Source: Sinorhizobium sp. BG8 (GTDB taxonomy: Bacteria > Pseudomonadota > Alphaproteobacteria > Rhizobiales > Rhizobiaceae). From it: DNA of 64,000 nucleotides. The stretch is taken from contig NZ_CP044011.1 of the NCBI RefSeq assembly GCF_016864555.1, positions 1,879,501 to 1,943,500 on the forward strand. The letters are read 5' to 3'. This document shows positions 9,311-18,859 of the stretch, piece after piece. The notes beneath the pieces were generated by a model. It had not been told where the DNA came from, did not search any database, and saw only the letters and a program-made list of their open reading frames with translations. The position numbers and the translations under genes are program-made. How positions within the stretch are numbered: the first letter of the stretch is position 1; each line of letters opens with the position of its first letter.

Positions 9311-11128
9311 ATGTCTGCCGCTGAAATGCTCGCGTTGCGCCGCTATGCGGACGACGAGATAGTCACACTCGCCAAGCTTGTGGTCCAGACGGCGTTCCAG
9401 CCGATCGTGGAAGCGGCGACCGGCGCGGTCTTCGGCTTCGAGTCCCTGATGCGCGGCTTCGATCGCCTGGGCTTCCGCTCGCCGCTCGATCTTCTCGACC
9501 GGGCTCACGAGGCTGGCCAGCTGCTTGCTGTCGAACACATGATCAACAGTCGCGCACTCGCCGCCTTCGCCGCGTTGCCGGACTTTGCGTCCCGTACACT
9601 GTTCATCAATCTCGACTCGCGCCTCGTCGGTGTCGGGGGAGATGTCGTCGAGCGCCTGACCTCCCACCTGAAGCGTGCCGGGATCCCCGCATCATCCATC
9701 TGCTTCGAGATATCCGAGCGTTTCCAGAACGATGTCGTTCCCGAGTTCACCGAGCTGATGCGACGGCTCCGGCTCGAGGGTTTCAAACTTGCGATCGACG
9801 ACTTCGGCGTCGGCCACAACGGGTTGAAGCTGCTGTGCGACCATCCGGTCGACTATCTCAAGATCGACCGCCATTTCATCTCCCGCATCGATGCCGATGC
9901 GCGCAAGCGTCATCTGGTCAGGAACACGATCAATGCGGCCCATGTGCTCGGCATACGCGTGATCGCCGAGGGCGTGGAAAACGAGGCGGAGTTCGTTGCC
10001 TGCCGCAACGCCGGCTGCGATCTCGTGCAAGGCTGGTTCGTCTCGCGTCCGGTCACGGATTTCTCCGCACTCCAGTCCGTCTATCCGCAGGTGGAACGCG
10101 CGGGCAGGGGGCGGCGCAACTCCCGTTCCTTCGACAGTGTCCTCATCCGGCGCCAGATCGAGCAGCTCCCGAGCGTGCGCGAGAGCGACAGCCTGGAGTC
10201 CGTCTTCGAGCTTTTCCGTCGAGACCCGACGCGGACCTTCTTCCCCGTGCTGAACGCCAATGACGAGCCGCGCGGCATCCTGCACGAGTATCACGTGAAG
10301 GAGCTGAGCTATCATCCGTTCGGGCGCGATCTCCTGAAGAACAAGATCTACCAGAAGAGCCTCTCGCATTTCGTGACTATGGCGCCGATCGCCGATCTCG
10401 ATACCCCCGCCGAACAGCTGCTCAGCATCTTCGCCGGCATGGGCGGAAACGAGTGCGTCATCCTGACGGAGAACATGCGCTACGCCGGCATCCTCTCGGC
10501 CTCCTCGCTCCTGAAGATCATCAACGAGAAGCAGCTCAAGGCGGCCGAGGACCAGAATCCGCTGACCGGTCTGCCGGGCAACCGCTCCATCCGCGATTTC
10601 CTGCAGGACCGGGCGCTCGACGGCGATCAGCTACGCTGCTTCTGCTACTTCGACTTCGATAACTTCAAGCCGTTCAACGATCACTACGGCTTCCAGAAGG
10701 GCGATCAGGCCATATCGCTCTTCGCCTCTCTTTTGAGGCGTCACCTGGTCGGCGAGGATGTCTTCATCGGCCACCTGGGCGGCGACGACTTCTTCGCCGG
10801 CATATCGGGGCGCGACGCCCGCGACGTGCAGGCCCTCATCCAGCTCATACTTGGCGATTTCGGGCGCGAGGTACGCCACCTGTATGTGCCCGAAGACCTG
10901 CTTGCCGGTGCGATCCGCGGCCATGACCGCAACGGCGAAGCGCGGTCCTTCGCGCTCATGCGCTGCTCGGCGGCGGTTCTGATGGTGCCGGAAGGCGACG
11001 TCATCGCCGATGCGAGCCAGATCAGTACGGGGATTGCGGCGTTGAAGGGGAACGCGAAATCGAGTCTGGATGGCTTCGTGTTGCGCTCCATCCGTTCCGA
11101 CGGGAACGACGGGGCAGGGAACGGCTGA
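9311..11128 (+). CDS. EAL-CBS-GGDEF cyclic-di-GMP signalling protein
   Basis: A 605-residue cytoplasmic protein with an N-terminal EAL phosphodiesterase domain (about 20-255), a CBS-pair region (about 275-405) and a C-terminal GGDEF domain (about 410-580). In the EAL domain the motif reads ESL (44-46), and the metal and catalytic residues are all present: Asn100, Glu133, Asp163-Asp164, Lys184, Glu220 and Gln240, so it is probably active. The GGDEF signature is GGDDF (490-494), and the inhibitory RxxD site is absent, so cyclase activity is uncertain. CBS domains usually bind adenosyl ligands, suggesting nucleotide-controlled c-di-GMP turnover. It is a single gene with an ATG at 9311. Confidence 0.9.
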   Translation: MSAAEMLALRRYADDEIVTLAKLVVQTAFQPIVEAATGAVFGFESLMRGFDRLGFRSPLDLLDRAHEAGQLLAVEHMINSRALAAFAALPDFASRTLFINLDSRLVGVGGDVVERLTSHLKRAGIPASSICFEISERFQNDVVPEFTELMRRLRLEGFKLAIDDFGVGHNGLKLLCDHPVDYLKIDRHFISRIDADARKRHLVRNTINAAHVLGIRVIAEGVENEAEFVACRNAGCDLVQGWFVSRPVTDFSALQSVYPQVERAGRGRRNSRSFDSVLIRRQIEQLPSVRESDSLESVFELFRRDPTRTFFPVLNANDEPRGILHEYHVKELSYHPFGRDLLKNKIYQKSLSHFVTMAPIADLDTPAEQLLSIFAGMGGNECVILTENMRYAGILSASSLLKIINEKQLKAAEDQNPLTGLPGNRSIRDFLQDRALDGDQLRCFCYFDFDNFKPFNDHYGFQKGDQAISLFASLLRRHLVGEDVFIGHLGGDDFFAGISGRDARDVQALIQLILGDFGREVRHLYVPEDLLAGAIRGHDRNGEARSFALMRCSAAVLMVPEGDVIADASQISTGIAALKGNAKSSLDGFVLRSIRSDGNDGAGNG

Positions 11129-11169
11129 AAACCTGGAATTGCATTGGGAATTTTAAAGCCGGAGCCTCC

Positions 11170-11200
11170 GGGGGCAGGAGTCGTTCGGGCACCTGCCCCC
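11170..11200. terminator. GC-rich hairpin between convergent genes
   Basis: GGGGGCAGG (11170-11178) pairs with CCTGCCCCC (11192-11200). It lies between the ends of two convergent genes and could serve both strands, but no T-tract follows on either side. Confidence 0.4.
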
Positions 11201-11247
11201 TTCGGTCATCGCCGCGCCTACACCTACGCACGCGGCCGATCTCCAGT

Positions 11248-11505
11248 TTATTTCAGTATCTTGACCATCGTTGCTTCGTGCTTCTTGCCCATCATTTCAT
11301 AGGCCACGTTCACCTTCTCGCCGGCCTTCAGTCCGGGGTTCTTGAAGTTCTTCGGCAGCTGGTAGGTAACGCCGTCTGCAAGCGTGAGCGTCATCGCCTT
11401 CGGGCTGTAGGATTTCACGATGCCAGTCGTCGTCTGCGCTGCCAGCGCGAAGGCCGGAGCGGCAAGAACGGCGACGATTGCTACACATGAGAACGGAACA
11501 CGCAT
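11248..11505 (-). CDS. DUF1344 family exported small protein
   Basis: An 85-residue protein with a Sec signal peptide (about 1-22, cleavage after AFALA) and a mature domain of about 60 residues rich in beta strand, including GIVKSYSPKAMTLTLADGVTYQLP, the DUF1344 pattern common in Rhizobiaceae. No catalytic residue is evident. It is likely periplasmic and transcribed alone; a role as a small OB-like or binding module is only inference. Confidence 0.85.
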   Translation of the reverse strand: MRVPFSCVAIVAVLAAPAFALAAQTTTGIVKSYSPKAMTLTLADGVTYQLPKNFKNPGLKAGEKVNVAYEMMGKKHEATMVKILK

Positions 11506-11818
11506 CTTGGATGTCCTCGACTGACCCGCATGGGGCGCCTTCGAAGCCGTCCGGAATACGTCGTGTCGCAGCCCCTCAAGGCCGCCGGCGTTCCCCGGCT
11601 TCGCGATGAAGGATAGGGCCGGGCAAGATGCGGTTCAAATGAACAAAACTTAATTCTGGCTGTCCGAAAAATGTCGGAAAATCTGTGGTTTGCGGCAAAA
11701 TTCGGATGGGTTGCACCGATCGCGAAGATTTGTCCGGCTGTACGGCGGAGTGTGTTGGAGTAGTGTGAAACAAAAGCATGCCTCGGCAGTTTAACCGCCG
11801 GCAGTGAAGGAGGTTGCG

Positions 11819-12820
11819 ATGGCTTTGCCCAGTTCCATGTCGTTCGTCGAACTCAGCGCGTTTGGGGGGCCGGAGGCGATGTCTGTCGGCCGCACCACGA
11901 TACCGCAGCCGCGCGCCGGCGAGATTCTCGTGCGAGTGGAAGCTGCCGGCGTCAACCGCCCCGATGTTCTCCAGCGCAAGGGGGACTACCCGCCGCCGCC
12001 CGATGCCAGTCCCATTCTTGGCCTGGAGGTCGCAGGTGAAGTCGTCGAAATCGGCGAAGGCGTGACTGCCTGGAATATCGGCGACAAGGTCTGCGCGCTC
12101 GCCAATGGCGGTGGCTATGCAGAATACTGTGTCGTTCCGGCAGGCCAGACCCTGCCGTTTCCCAAGGGCTACGATGCCGTGAAGGCGGCGGCGCTGCCCG
12201 AGACCTTCTTCACTGTCTGGGCGAACGTCTTCATGATGGCAGGCCTTCAGCCGGGCGAAAGCGTCCTCATACACGGAGGCACCAGCGGCATCGGCACGAC
12301 GGCGATCCAGCTCGCGACCGCCTTCGGCGCCAGGGTCTATGCGACCGCCGGGTCGGATGCGAAATGCCAGGCCTGCCTCGATCTCGGGGCTCAGCGCGCG
12401 ATCAACTACCGCAACGAGGACTTTGCGGCGGTCATCGCGGAAGAGACCGGCAAGAAGGGCGTGGACGTCATTCTCGACATGATCGGGGCTGCCTATTTCG
12501 ACCGGAACCTGCAGTCGCTGGCGCGCGATGGGCGGCTTTCCATCATCGCCTTTCTCGGCGGGACCTTTGTCGAGAAGGTGAGCCTTGCACCGATCATGCT
12601 GAAGCGCCTGAGGGTCACGGGCTCGACCCTGCGTCCGCGCACGGCCGCGGAAAAGCGGGACATCCGGGATGCACTGCTCACCGACGTCTGGCCGCTTCTC
12701 GACGAGGGTCGCCTTGCTCCCGTCATTCACGCGGTCTTCCCGCTCGCGGAGGCCGCCGCCGCCCATCGGATGATCGAGCACGGGCAACACATCGGCAAGA
12801 TCGTCCTTGCCATGGATTGA
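11819..12820 (+). CDS. NAD(P)H-quinone oxidoreductase (zeta-crystallin/MDR family)
   Basis: Zinc-independent medium-chain dehydrogenase that reduces quinones with NADPH. The N-terminal GroES-like domain has [18 protein letters not shown], typical of the family, and the Rossmann domain carries [18 protein letters not shown] (about residues 140-157). The chain has no zinc-ligand cysteine cluster, which separates it from alcohol dehydrogenases. I took ATG 11819 rather than the in-frame GTG at 11804, because AAGGAGG at 11807-11813 is placed correctly for it. The product is 333 residues. It probably acts in detoxification of quinones or enones. Confidence 0.9.
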   Translation: MALPSSMSFVELSAFGGPEAMSVGRTTIPQPRAGEILVRVEAAGVNRPDVLQRKGDYPPPPDASPILGLEVAGEVVEIGEGVTAWNIGDKVCALANGGGYAEYCVVPAGQTLPFPKGYDAVKAAALPETFFTVWANVFMMAGLQPGESVLIHGGTSGIGTTAIQLATAFGARVYATAGSDAKCQACLDLGAQRAINYRNEDFAAVIAEETGKKGVDVILDMIGAAYFDRNLQSLARDGRLSIIAFLGGTFVEKVSLAPIMLKRLRVTGSTLRPRTAAEKRDIRDALLTDVWPLLDEGRLAPVIHAVFPLAEAAAAHRMIEHGQHIGKIVLAMD

Positions 12821-12881
12821 AGTCTGTCTCCCGGGGATGGCCACCGGCACCGGTGAGAGAGAGGCGTGAAACCGACGCGGC

Positions 12882-13919
12882 CTAGAGAAGGCCCTGGATT
12901 TCGGGCGCTTCCTCCACCCGGTCCCTGCCGCCGTTCTTCGCACGGTAGAGCGCGCGGTCGGCCCTGTCGAAGAACTGGCCCGCGGTCTCGCCGCCATATT
13001 CGGCAATGCCCGCAGACATGGTGTAGCGGCAGTCGAGGTCGATTACCGCACTTTCTGCGAGGTGAGCGCGCAGGCGCTCGGCGGTGCTGTGGGCCTGGCC
13101 GAGCCGGGTACCCCTCATGATAAGCATGAATTCCTCGCCACCGATGCGCGCAAGCAGGTCCTGCGCCCGAAGATGGCATCGCGCGGTTGCCGCGAAATGA
13201 CACAGCACCGCGTCGCCGCGCGCATGTCCGAAGCGGTCGTTGATGTCCTTGAAGTGGTCGAGGTCGATCAGCATCAGGCAGAGCGGCATGGCTGATTCGC
13301 GGTGGGCGGCCACCGTCGCCTCGAGATTCGTCATCGCATGCCGGCGGTTGAACAGTCCGGTCAACGGGTCAGTCTGCGCCGCGATCTCGGCGGCGGCGTG
13401 GGCGAGCTTCAGCGTGCGCTCGTTGGATTTCAGCATGGAGATGTCCGAAAACACGCTCCACAGCCATCCGTCGCCCACCACCGTTTCGTTGACGAGGAAC
13501 CAGCGCCCGTCGCAGGTATCGATCTCGAAGCTGCGATGGACTGCGCTGCGGCGCTTGGCCCCGGCCATCGCAAGCCAGTCATCGAGTGGGGCCGTCACGA
13601 CCGGTCCCGTACCTGAGCGGAAGCAATGCCGGACTATGTCGGCGAAAGTGGCGATCTCGGTGGTAAGGTCGAAGAGGCTTTTGAAGGAATCGGAAGCATA
13701 GACAAGGCGGTCGTCCGGAGAAAACAAGGCCGACGCCACCTGCGATTTCTCGAGTCCGATTGCGATCAGCTCGTTGATCGATCGCTGCCTCAGGTCGGCA
13801 AGGGGCGCGACCGTCGTTGCCCCCGCCGATCCGTCGTCGGTGTCGGTTTGTCTATTGCCGCCGCGTTGCGCCAAGGTGAGAGAGTCCTGCCGTCTGTTGT
13901 CGAACCCGCGCGGCCACAA
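12882..13919 (-). CDS. PAS-GGDEF diguanylate cyclase
   Basis: Makes cyclic-di-GMP from two GTP. An N-terminal PAS-like region (about residues 50-165, with ALFSPDDRLVYASDSF) is followed by a short coiled coil and a GGDEF domain that opens with DPLTGLFNRRHA. The active-site loop is GGEEF, and the inhibitory site RAQD lies five residues before it, so the enzyme should be active and product-inhibited. The upstream limit used here is a TTG at 13917-13919 without an obvious ribosome site; the true start may lie further downstream. The stop is 61 bases from the end of the convergent quinone reductase gene. Confidence 0.88.
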   Translation of the reverse strand: MWPRGFDNRRQDSLTLAQRGGNRQTDTDDGSAGATTVAPLADLRQRSINELIAIGLEKSQVASALFSPDDRLVYASDSFKSLFDLTTEIATFADIVRHCFRSGTGPVVTAPLDDWLAMAGAKRRSAVHRSFEIDTCDGRWFLVNETVVGDGWLWSVFSDISMLKSNERTLKLAHAAAEIAAQTDPLTGLFNRRHAMTNLEATVAAHRESAMPLCLMLIDLDHFKDINDRFGHARGDAVLCHFAATARCHLRAQDLLARIGGEEFMLIMRGTRLGQAHSTAERLRAHLAESAVIDLDCRYTMSAGIAEYGGETAGQFFDRADRALYRAKNGGRDRVEEAPEIQGLL

Positions 13920-13997
13920 GGCGCGTGGATCGCCTCATTCTGTGAGTTATTCGCAGAAGCTTGACAACCGGGACCGGATATCTCTGTTAACGGCGCG

Positions 13998-15421
13998 TCA
14001 ATTCTCTCCCGCATTGAGCGTGAGCGCGAGGCAAAAGGCAATCAGGCCGGGCAGGGCAAGCAGGGCATAGAGCCAGAAGGCTGCATCGAGGGTGCCGGAA
14101 AGCCCGCCGGGTTCGATCAGCCCCGCGGCGTTGACGATGGCTCCCGCAAGGGCTGCCCCGAAGGCGGTGCCGAGTGCCTGCATGGTGGTGATGGCGGCGG
14201 ACGCCTTGTCGTTCTCGCCCTTCGGTGCGTGTTTCAGCACCAGCGTCACGAGATGCGCCCAGCCGAGGCCCACGCCAAACCCCATGGCGAAGATGCAGAT
14301 CGTCACGGCGGCGAGCAGCCCGTAGCCCCCTTCCGGATTGTTCCTCGCCAGCAGGGCTGCAAGTGCTGCCGTCGCAACTGCCTCGGTCAACGTGCCCGCG
14401 ACGATCGACCGGATGGCCGCCTTTCCGGAAAGACCTGCCGTGAGGAAGGCGGAGGCTGTCCAGCCGAGGGCGAGAAGCGCCACGAGATAGCCGGAAAAGA
14501 GGGGCGTGACGCCATGCAGTTCCTGCAGGAAGAAGGGAATGTAGATGTCCGACGCGAGCCCCACCAGCATCAGCAGCATGATCAGGTAGACCCGCGCGAG
14601 CGGGGAGGCGAGCCGCATGGTGCCCGATGGCAGAAGGCGGGAGGACGACGCCCTTTCCACGGCGAGCATGACGAGGAGCGCTGCGGCTGCGACTGCGGCA
14701 AGAAGGATCGCCGTCCTCGCCGTATCCACCGAGCCCGCGAACGAGACCACCAGCACGGCGCCGATTATCAGCAGGATCTGCGGGAAGGGCGCGCGCGTCT
14801 GCGGCCGTTCCTCCGACCCTGCGGGAAGCAGCCGCGGTGCCGCGAGCGACATCGCGGCAGCGATCGGAACGAGAATGAGGAAGGCCTCCCGCCAGAGGCT
14901 GCCATTGGCGAATATGCCTCCGATGCTCGGTCCGAGGAATGTCGCCATGCCCATACGGCTGCATAGAGCGTCGAGGCGGTCCGCCACAGCTCTTCCGGAA
15001 AGACGTAGCGGATGAAGGAATAGCCGAGCGCGACGAGCAGGCCTGCGCCGAGCCCCTGCACGGTGCGGCCCAAAAGCACGATCTCCATGCTCGGCGCGAT
15101 CGCACAGACGAGGCTTCCAAACGCAAACAGCCCGGCACCGAGGACATAGCAGCGGTTGAGCGTGATGCTTGCCGGGCGAACCGCGATGAAGATCGATCCT
15201 AGAACCGATGCGGCGACGTAGAGCGTCGTCGCCCATGCAAACAGCGGCAATCCGCCGATGTCGCGCACGATCGACGGCAAGAGCGTGGCCGTGATGTAGG
15301 TCTCGACCGCATGCAGCGTAATGCCGCCTCCGAGCATCAGCGTGGGGAAGAGGTACTGCCAGGAAAAGAGACGGACGAGGCGGGGTGGGGTGCGTTTGGA
15401 AACGGTATCGATGCCGGTCAT
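13998..15421 (-). pseudogene. MFS transporter (EmrB-like) interrupted by a one-base frameshift
   Basis: The 5' part, from ATG 15421 (MTGIDTVSKRT), encodes the first five or so helices, including LGRTVQGLGAGLLVALGYSFIRYVFP, a DHA2-type motif. The reading frame fails after STLYAAVW, and the remaining helices continue in another frame from GMATFLGPSIGG to the stop at 13998. Adding one C to the CCC at 14950-14952 (a G on the coding strand) restores a continuous chain of 474 residues with normal MFS order. As read, the product would be truncated after about 150 residues. Either an assembly error or a real recent mutation would explain this, since no other damage is seen. The substrate is unknown; probably a drug or metabolite proton antiporter. 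Confidence 0.85.
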
Positions 15422-15592
15422 GATATGCGCCTTCAGCGCGGGCGGTCGCCGGGCGCGTGAAATTTCTTGGAGTTGGTGACTGTGAATGCAGTCGCCGGAG
15501 GGTGGCTTCTTTCGCCACGCCAAACCATAGCGCGTACCGCTCCGGCTGCAAGGCCGGACGCCAGGGGCTGGCGGTTTTCCCCGCGGATCAGG

Positions 15593-16555
15593 TCAGTGCT
15601 TGCCGCGCTGGGCGCCCTGGTAGTGGCTGATGATCGCGCGCGGCGTGATCGGCTCCTGCGCCTTGCGGCCATAGAAATAGACGCCGCTCGCGCCGTCCTG
15701 CGCATAGGGCTGGGGGATCAGCCGGTCGAGGTACTGCGTCCAGAAGAAGAGGAGCTTGGCCACCTTGCCGGCCTTGACAGAGCGGAACAGGCTGCGGGCG
15801 AGGTAGTCTGCCGACCACATGAACTGGATACCCGGCCCGCCGCTCGCCCCCGAGGAGATCCGCTCGAAGTTCCGGAACAGATAGCGGTGACCGCTCTCCG
15901 TGAACCGGGTGAAGTCGAACGCCCCCTCGTGCACCTGCTGCATGAACGGTGTCTCGGCATAGACAAGCCCGTCCGGCCGCAACACGCGCCAGATCTCGGC
16001 AACCACCTGCGCCGGTTGCAGCACATGCTCGAGCACGGCCTGGATGATCACGACGTCGAAGAAATCGTCGGCTAGCGGCATGTGGTGTGCATCGGCGATG
16101 AACTGCACATGCGGCGTGGAATAGACGTCGAAGCCGTAGACCTTGATGTCGGGGTGATCGTAGATCGGCTCCATTCCCTGGCCGACGCTGCCGCCGCCGA
16201 CGACCAGCAGTCGCACGGGCTTCGGCCTCTTTTCTATATCGGCGATCATCCTGCGGACGTTCTCGCGCGTGCCGGCCTTGCGCGGCGACAGCAGCCGTTT
16301 GATGCCTGCCTTGACGCCGCCGTAGGAGGCGCGCTCGATAGGGCTCTCGGCGCTCGTCTTGAAGACGGCCTCCTCGGACAGAACGGAATCGGAAAAATCG
16401 ATGAGGATCGGCTTGCCGCCGACGATCCTGTATTCTTCGCTATTGCCGTCGGCGGCTTGCGCACTAGATAACTTTTCCGCGTCTATTCTGCGCAGTTCGG
16501 TTTTTGTGCGGGGGCAGCGAAGGGCGGGAAGGCATTCATCTACGGTGACAAGCAT
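15593..16555 (-). CDS. Class I SAM-dependent methyltransferase
   Basis: A 320-residue protein. The first 70 residues form a small Trm112-like segment (LRCPRTKTEL and later YRIVGGKPILIDF), often found fused to methyltransferases that act on sugars or lipids. The Rossmann methyltransferase domain follows with LLVVGGGSVGQGMEP (motif I), ADAHHMPLADDFFDVVIIQAVLEH and LRPDGLVYAETPF. The ATG at 16555 (MLVTVDECLPAL) is preferred over an in-frame ATG 69 bases upstream, because the latter adds only low-complexity sequence. The substrate is unknown. It stands alone downstream of a long AT-rich leader. Confidence 0.82.
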   Translation of the reverse strand: MLVTVDECLPALRCPRTKTELRRIDAEKLSSAQAADGNSEEYRIVGGKPILIDFSDSVLSEEAVFKTSAESPIERASYGGVKAGIKRLLSPRKAGTRENVRRMIADIEKRPKPVRLLVVGGGSVGQGMEPIYDHPDIKVYGFDVYSTPHVQFIADAHHMPLADDFFDVVIIQAVLEHVLQPAQVVAEIWRVLRPDGLVYAETPFMQQVHEGAFDFTRFTESGHRYLFRNFERISSGASGGPGIQFMWSADYLARSLFRSVKAGKVAKLLFFWTQYLDRLIPQPYAQDGASGVYFYGRKAQEPITPRAIISHYQGAQRGKH

Positions 16556-16967
16556 GAAACCGACCCTTGAAATATAACGAAAGTTATAGGTCAATTGTAT
16601 ATCAACTTGGCTTCTGGCTGGCAATATCGTTGATCGGACAATGAGGGGGCGTTTTATTCTTTTTCAGCATGTTTAAGGTGTGTCTGAAGCGTATATGCGC
16701 GACAGCGTTCAAGTATTGTGTCTGATGTATATTTGATTTGCAGCAGTTCCTGAAAGGCGAGGCCCGCGGCGCGTGCCGGGTGGATGGCGGATTGTCCAAT
16801 GATGTTTTCGCTCCGGGCAACTCTCCGCGGTGTTCAATCTATGACTTCTTCGATCGCACACGCGATGGGCATGTCGCCCCCGGTGTTGCAGGCAGCCCCC
16901 GATTCTGCTGGTTTCCGGCGCACTTTCCGCTAATACCGCTCCAGCACGATTCTTCGAGGGCGAAATC
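16556..16967. other. Intergenic region between divergent methyltransferase and asparaginase genes
   Basis: This 412-base stretch has no supportable gene. Its middle (about 16560-16740) is clearly richer in A/T than the surroundings, so it probably holds the promoters of both divergent genes. No convincing hairpin or repeat was found. Confidence 0.5.
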
Positions 16968-17972
16968 ATGTCGAATCCGGTTCTGGTGGAGGTCACGCGC
17001 GGCCGGCTCGTGGAGAGCCGCCATCGCGGCATTGTTGCCGTGGTGGACGGGAGCGGAAAGCTCGTCCGCGCGATCGGCGATGTCGATGCCGCTGTCTTCC
17101 CCCGTTCGGCCTGCAAGGCGATGCAGGCCCTTCCGCTGGTCGAGAGCGGCACTGCGGATGCATTCGGGTTCGGTGACAGGGAACTTGCTCTTGCCTGCGC
17201 CTCCCACAGTGGCGAACCGGAGCATATCGCGGTTGCCGCAGGCATGCTCGCTGCGGCCGGCAAGGACGTCTCCTCGCTCGAATGCGGATCGCACTGGTCC
17301 TTCGACCAGTCGGTGCTGATCGGCCAGGCGCGCACGATCGACAGGCCGACGGCGCTTCACAACAACTGTTCCGGCAAGCATGCCGGTTTCGTCTGCACCG
17401 CGTGCCACACGGGGACAGATCCGCGCGGCTATGTCGGCTACGATCACCCCGTGCAGGCGGAGATCCGAGGCGTGATGGAGAACCTGACGGGCTCCCTGCT
17501 TGCGCACGACAATTGCGGCACGGACGGTTGCTCGATCCCCAGCTATGCGGTTCCGCTGAGAAATCTTGCACATGGTTTTGCCAGGATGGCGACGGGCGAG
17601 GGGCTGGCACCCTTGCGCGCCAACGCCTCGAGGCGACTGCTGGAGGCCTGCATGGCCGAGCCATTCTACGTGGCCGGCTCGCATCGTGCCTGCACCCGGC
17701 TCATGCAGACCGCGCCCGGACGCATCTTTGCCAAGACCGGTGCCGAGGGCGTGTTCTGCGCCGCAATTCCGGAGAAGGGCATAGCGATCGCGCTGAAATG
17801 TGAGGATGGCACGACGCGGGCTGCCGAGGCGATGATTGCAGCCGTTCTGGCGGGGTTCTTCGCAGCCGAGCCCGACCTGCACCAGGCGCTGATGGCCCAG
17901 GCAAACCGCCCCTTGCGAAACTGGAACGGCATCCACGTCGGCGATATCCGCGTTACCGAGGCGCTTGCCTGA
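16968..17972 (+). CDS. L-asparaginase of the Rhizobium etli (ReAIV/ReAV, class 3) type
   Basis: Hydrolyses L-asparagine to aspartate and ammonia in the cytoplasm. The 334-residue protein matches the rhizobial family structurally related to serine beta-lactamases and glutaminases rather than the bacterial type I/II enzymes. Visible residues are Ser47 and Lys50 in PRSACK, Cys134 and Lys137 in HNNCSGKHAG, and Cys188 in DNCGTDGCSIP; they match, with a shift of one, the catalytic Ser48/Lys51 pair and the zinc-binding Cys135-Lys138-Cys189 site of ReAV. The ATG follows GAGGGCGAAATC. It probably supports growth on asparagine as carbon and nitrogen source and is transcribed alone. Confidence 0.92.
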   Translation: MSNPVLVEVTRGRLVESRHRGIVAVVDGSGKLVRAIGDVDAAVFPRSACKAMQALPLVESGTADAFGFGDRELALACASHSGEPEHIAVAAGMLAAAGKDVSSLECGSHWSFDQSVLIGQARTIDRPTALHNNCSGKHAGFVCTACHTGTDPRGYVGYDHPVQAEIRGVMENLTGSLLAHDNCGTDGCSIPSYAVPLRNLAHGFARMATGEGLAPLRANASRRLLEACMAEPFYVAGSHRACTRLMQTAPGRIFAKTGAEGVFCAAIPEKGIAIALKCEDGTTRAAEAMIAAVLAGFFAAEPDLHQALMAQANRPLRNWNGIHVGDIRVTEALA

Positions 17973-18004
17973 GGACGTATCTGGCGGTCGGCGCCGGCGT
18001 CCGG

Positions 18005-18760
18005 TCAGGCCTCGATGATTTCGATGTCGAGTGAGCGGTAGGGGTCGAGCGTCCCGGCGGGCAGGCCCGGCGGAACGATGATGCCGTCCGCCGCGGTGAT
18101 CGGCATGATCTTCCAGGGGGAGGCGGCGTTCAGCTTCGCCTGGGTCAGGAGCACATAGGTCGCGGCCGAATTTTCGGCGATCGTGCGCTTGGTCGCGGCT
18201 TCCTCCATATCGCCGGTCGAAAAGCCCTCGGCCGTGTGCGCGGCCGTCACCCCCATGAAGAAGATATCGGCGCGAAGCGCGCGGATGGCCGCAAGCGCTG
18301 CGGCGCCCATCGCGACCATCGAATGCGTGAAGAGTTTGCCACCGATCAGCACGACCTCGGCGGTCGGGTGCCTTTCGAGTTCGCAGGCGATCGTCGGGCT
18401 GTGGGTCACCACGGTGAAGATGAAATGGCGCGGCAGGGCGCGCGCGATCTCGGCCGTCGTCGTGCCGCCGTCGAGGAAGACGACCTGGCGCGGCTCGATC
18501 AACGCCGCCGCGCGGCGCGCCAGCGCCTGCTTCTCCTCGGTCGCGACCGTCTGGCGGGCGGTCAGGTCCGGCAGTGCCGGGCTCATGGGAAGCGCGCCGC
18601 CGTGAACCCGCTTCAGCCGGCCCTCTGCCGCCAGTTCCCTCAGGTCTCGCCGTATCGTGTCCTCCGACAGGCCGAGTTCCGAGGCAAGTGCCTTGGCGAC
18701 GATTTCGCCGTCGCGATCAAGGCGTTGCGTGATCAGGGCTTTTCTCTGTTCCGTGAGCAT
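18005..18760 (-). CDS. DeoR/GlpR-family transcriptional regulator
   Basis: A 251-residue sugar-phosphate-type regulator. The N-terminal winged helix-turn-helix (about 1-57) contains LASELGLSEDTIRRDLRELAAEGRLKRVHGGA, the DeoR signature. The C-terminal DeoRC domain has VFLDGGTTTAEIARAL (a phosphate-binding segment) and later ADIFFMGVTAAHTAEGFST. The ATG at 18760 gives the family N-terminus MLTEQRKALI. It is divergent from a DUF4406 gene with 99 bases between, and a 10-base inverted repeat there suggests shared autoregulation. The effector is unknown. Confidence 0.9.
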   Translation of the reverse strand: MLTEQRKALITQRLDRDGEIVAKALASELGLSEDTIRRDLRELAAEGRLKRVHGGALPMSPALPDLTARQTVATEEKQALARRAAALIEPRQVVFLDGGTTTAEIARALPRHFIFTVVTHSPTIACELERHPTAEVVLIGGKLFTHSMVAMGAAALAAIRALRADIFFMGVTAAHTAEGFSTGDMEEAATKRTIAENSAATYVLLTQAKLNAASPWKIMPITAADGIIVPPGLPAGTLDPYRSLDIEIIEA

Positions 18761-18781
18761 GGCGTTCCGAATGGCTTGACG

Positions 18782-18838
18782 TTGCACGAAAATGCATGAA
18801 TTATCGTGAAGTGTAACAATATAAGAAGTTTCGTGCAA
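18782..18838. promoter_or_regulatory. Inverted-repeat operator pair between deoR-like and DUF4406 genes
   Basis: TTGCACGAAA (18782-18791) recurs as its reverse complement TTTCGTGCAA (18829-18838), and a related TATCGTGAA lies between. The spacing suits a DeoR tetramer bridging two half-sites over divergent promoters. Confidence 0.55.
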
Positions 18839-18859
18839 TATCATGTAAAGGAGTACACG

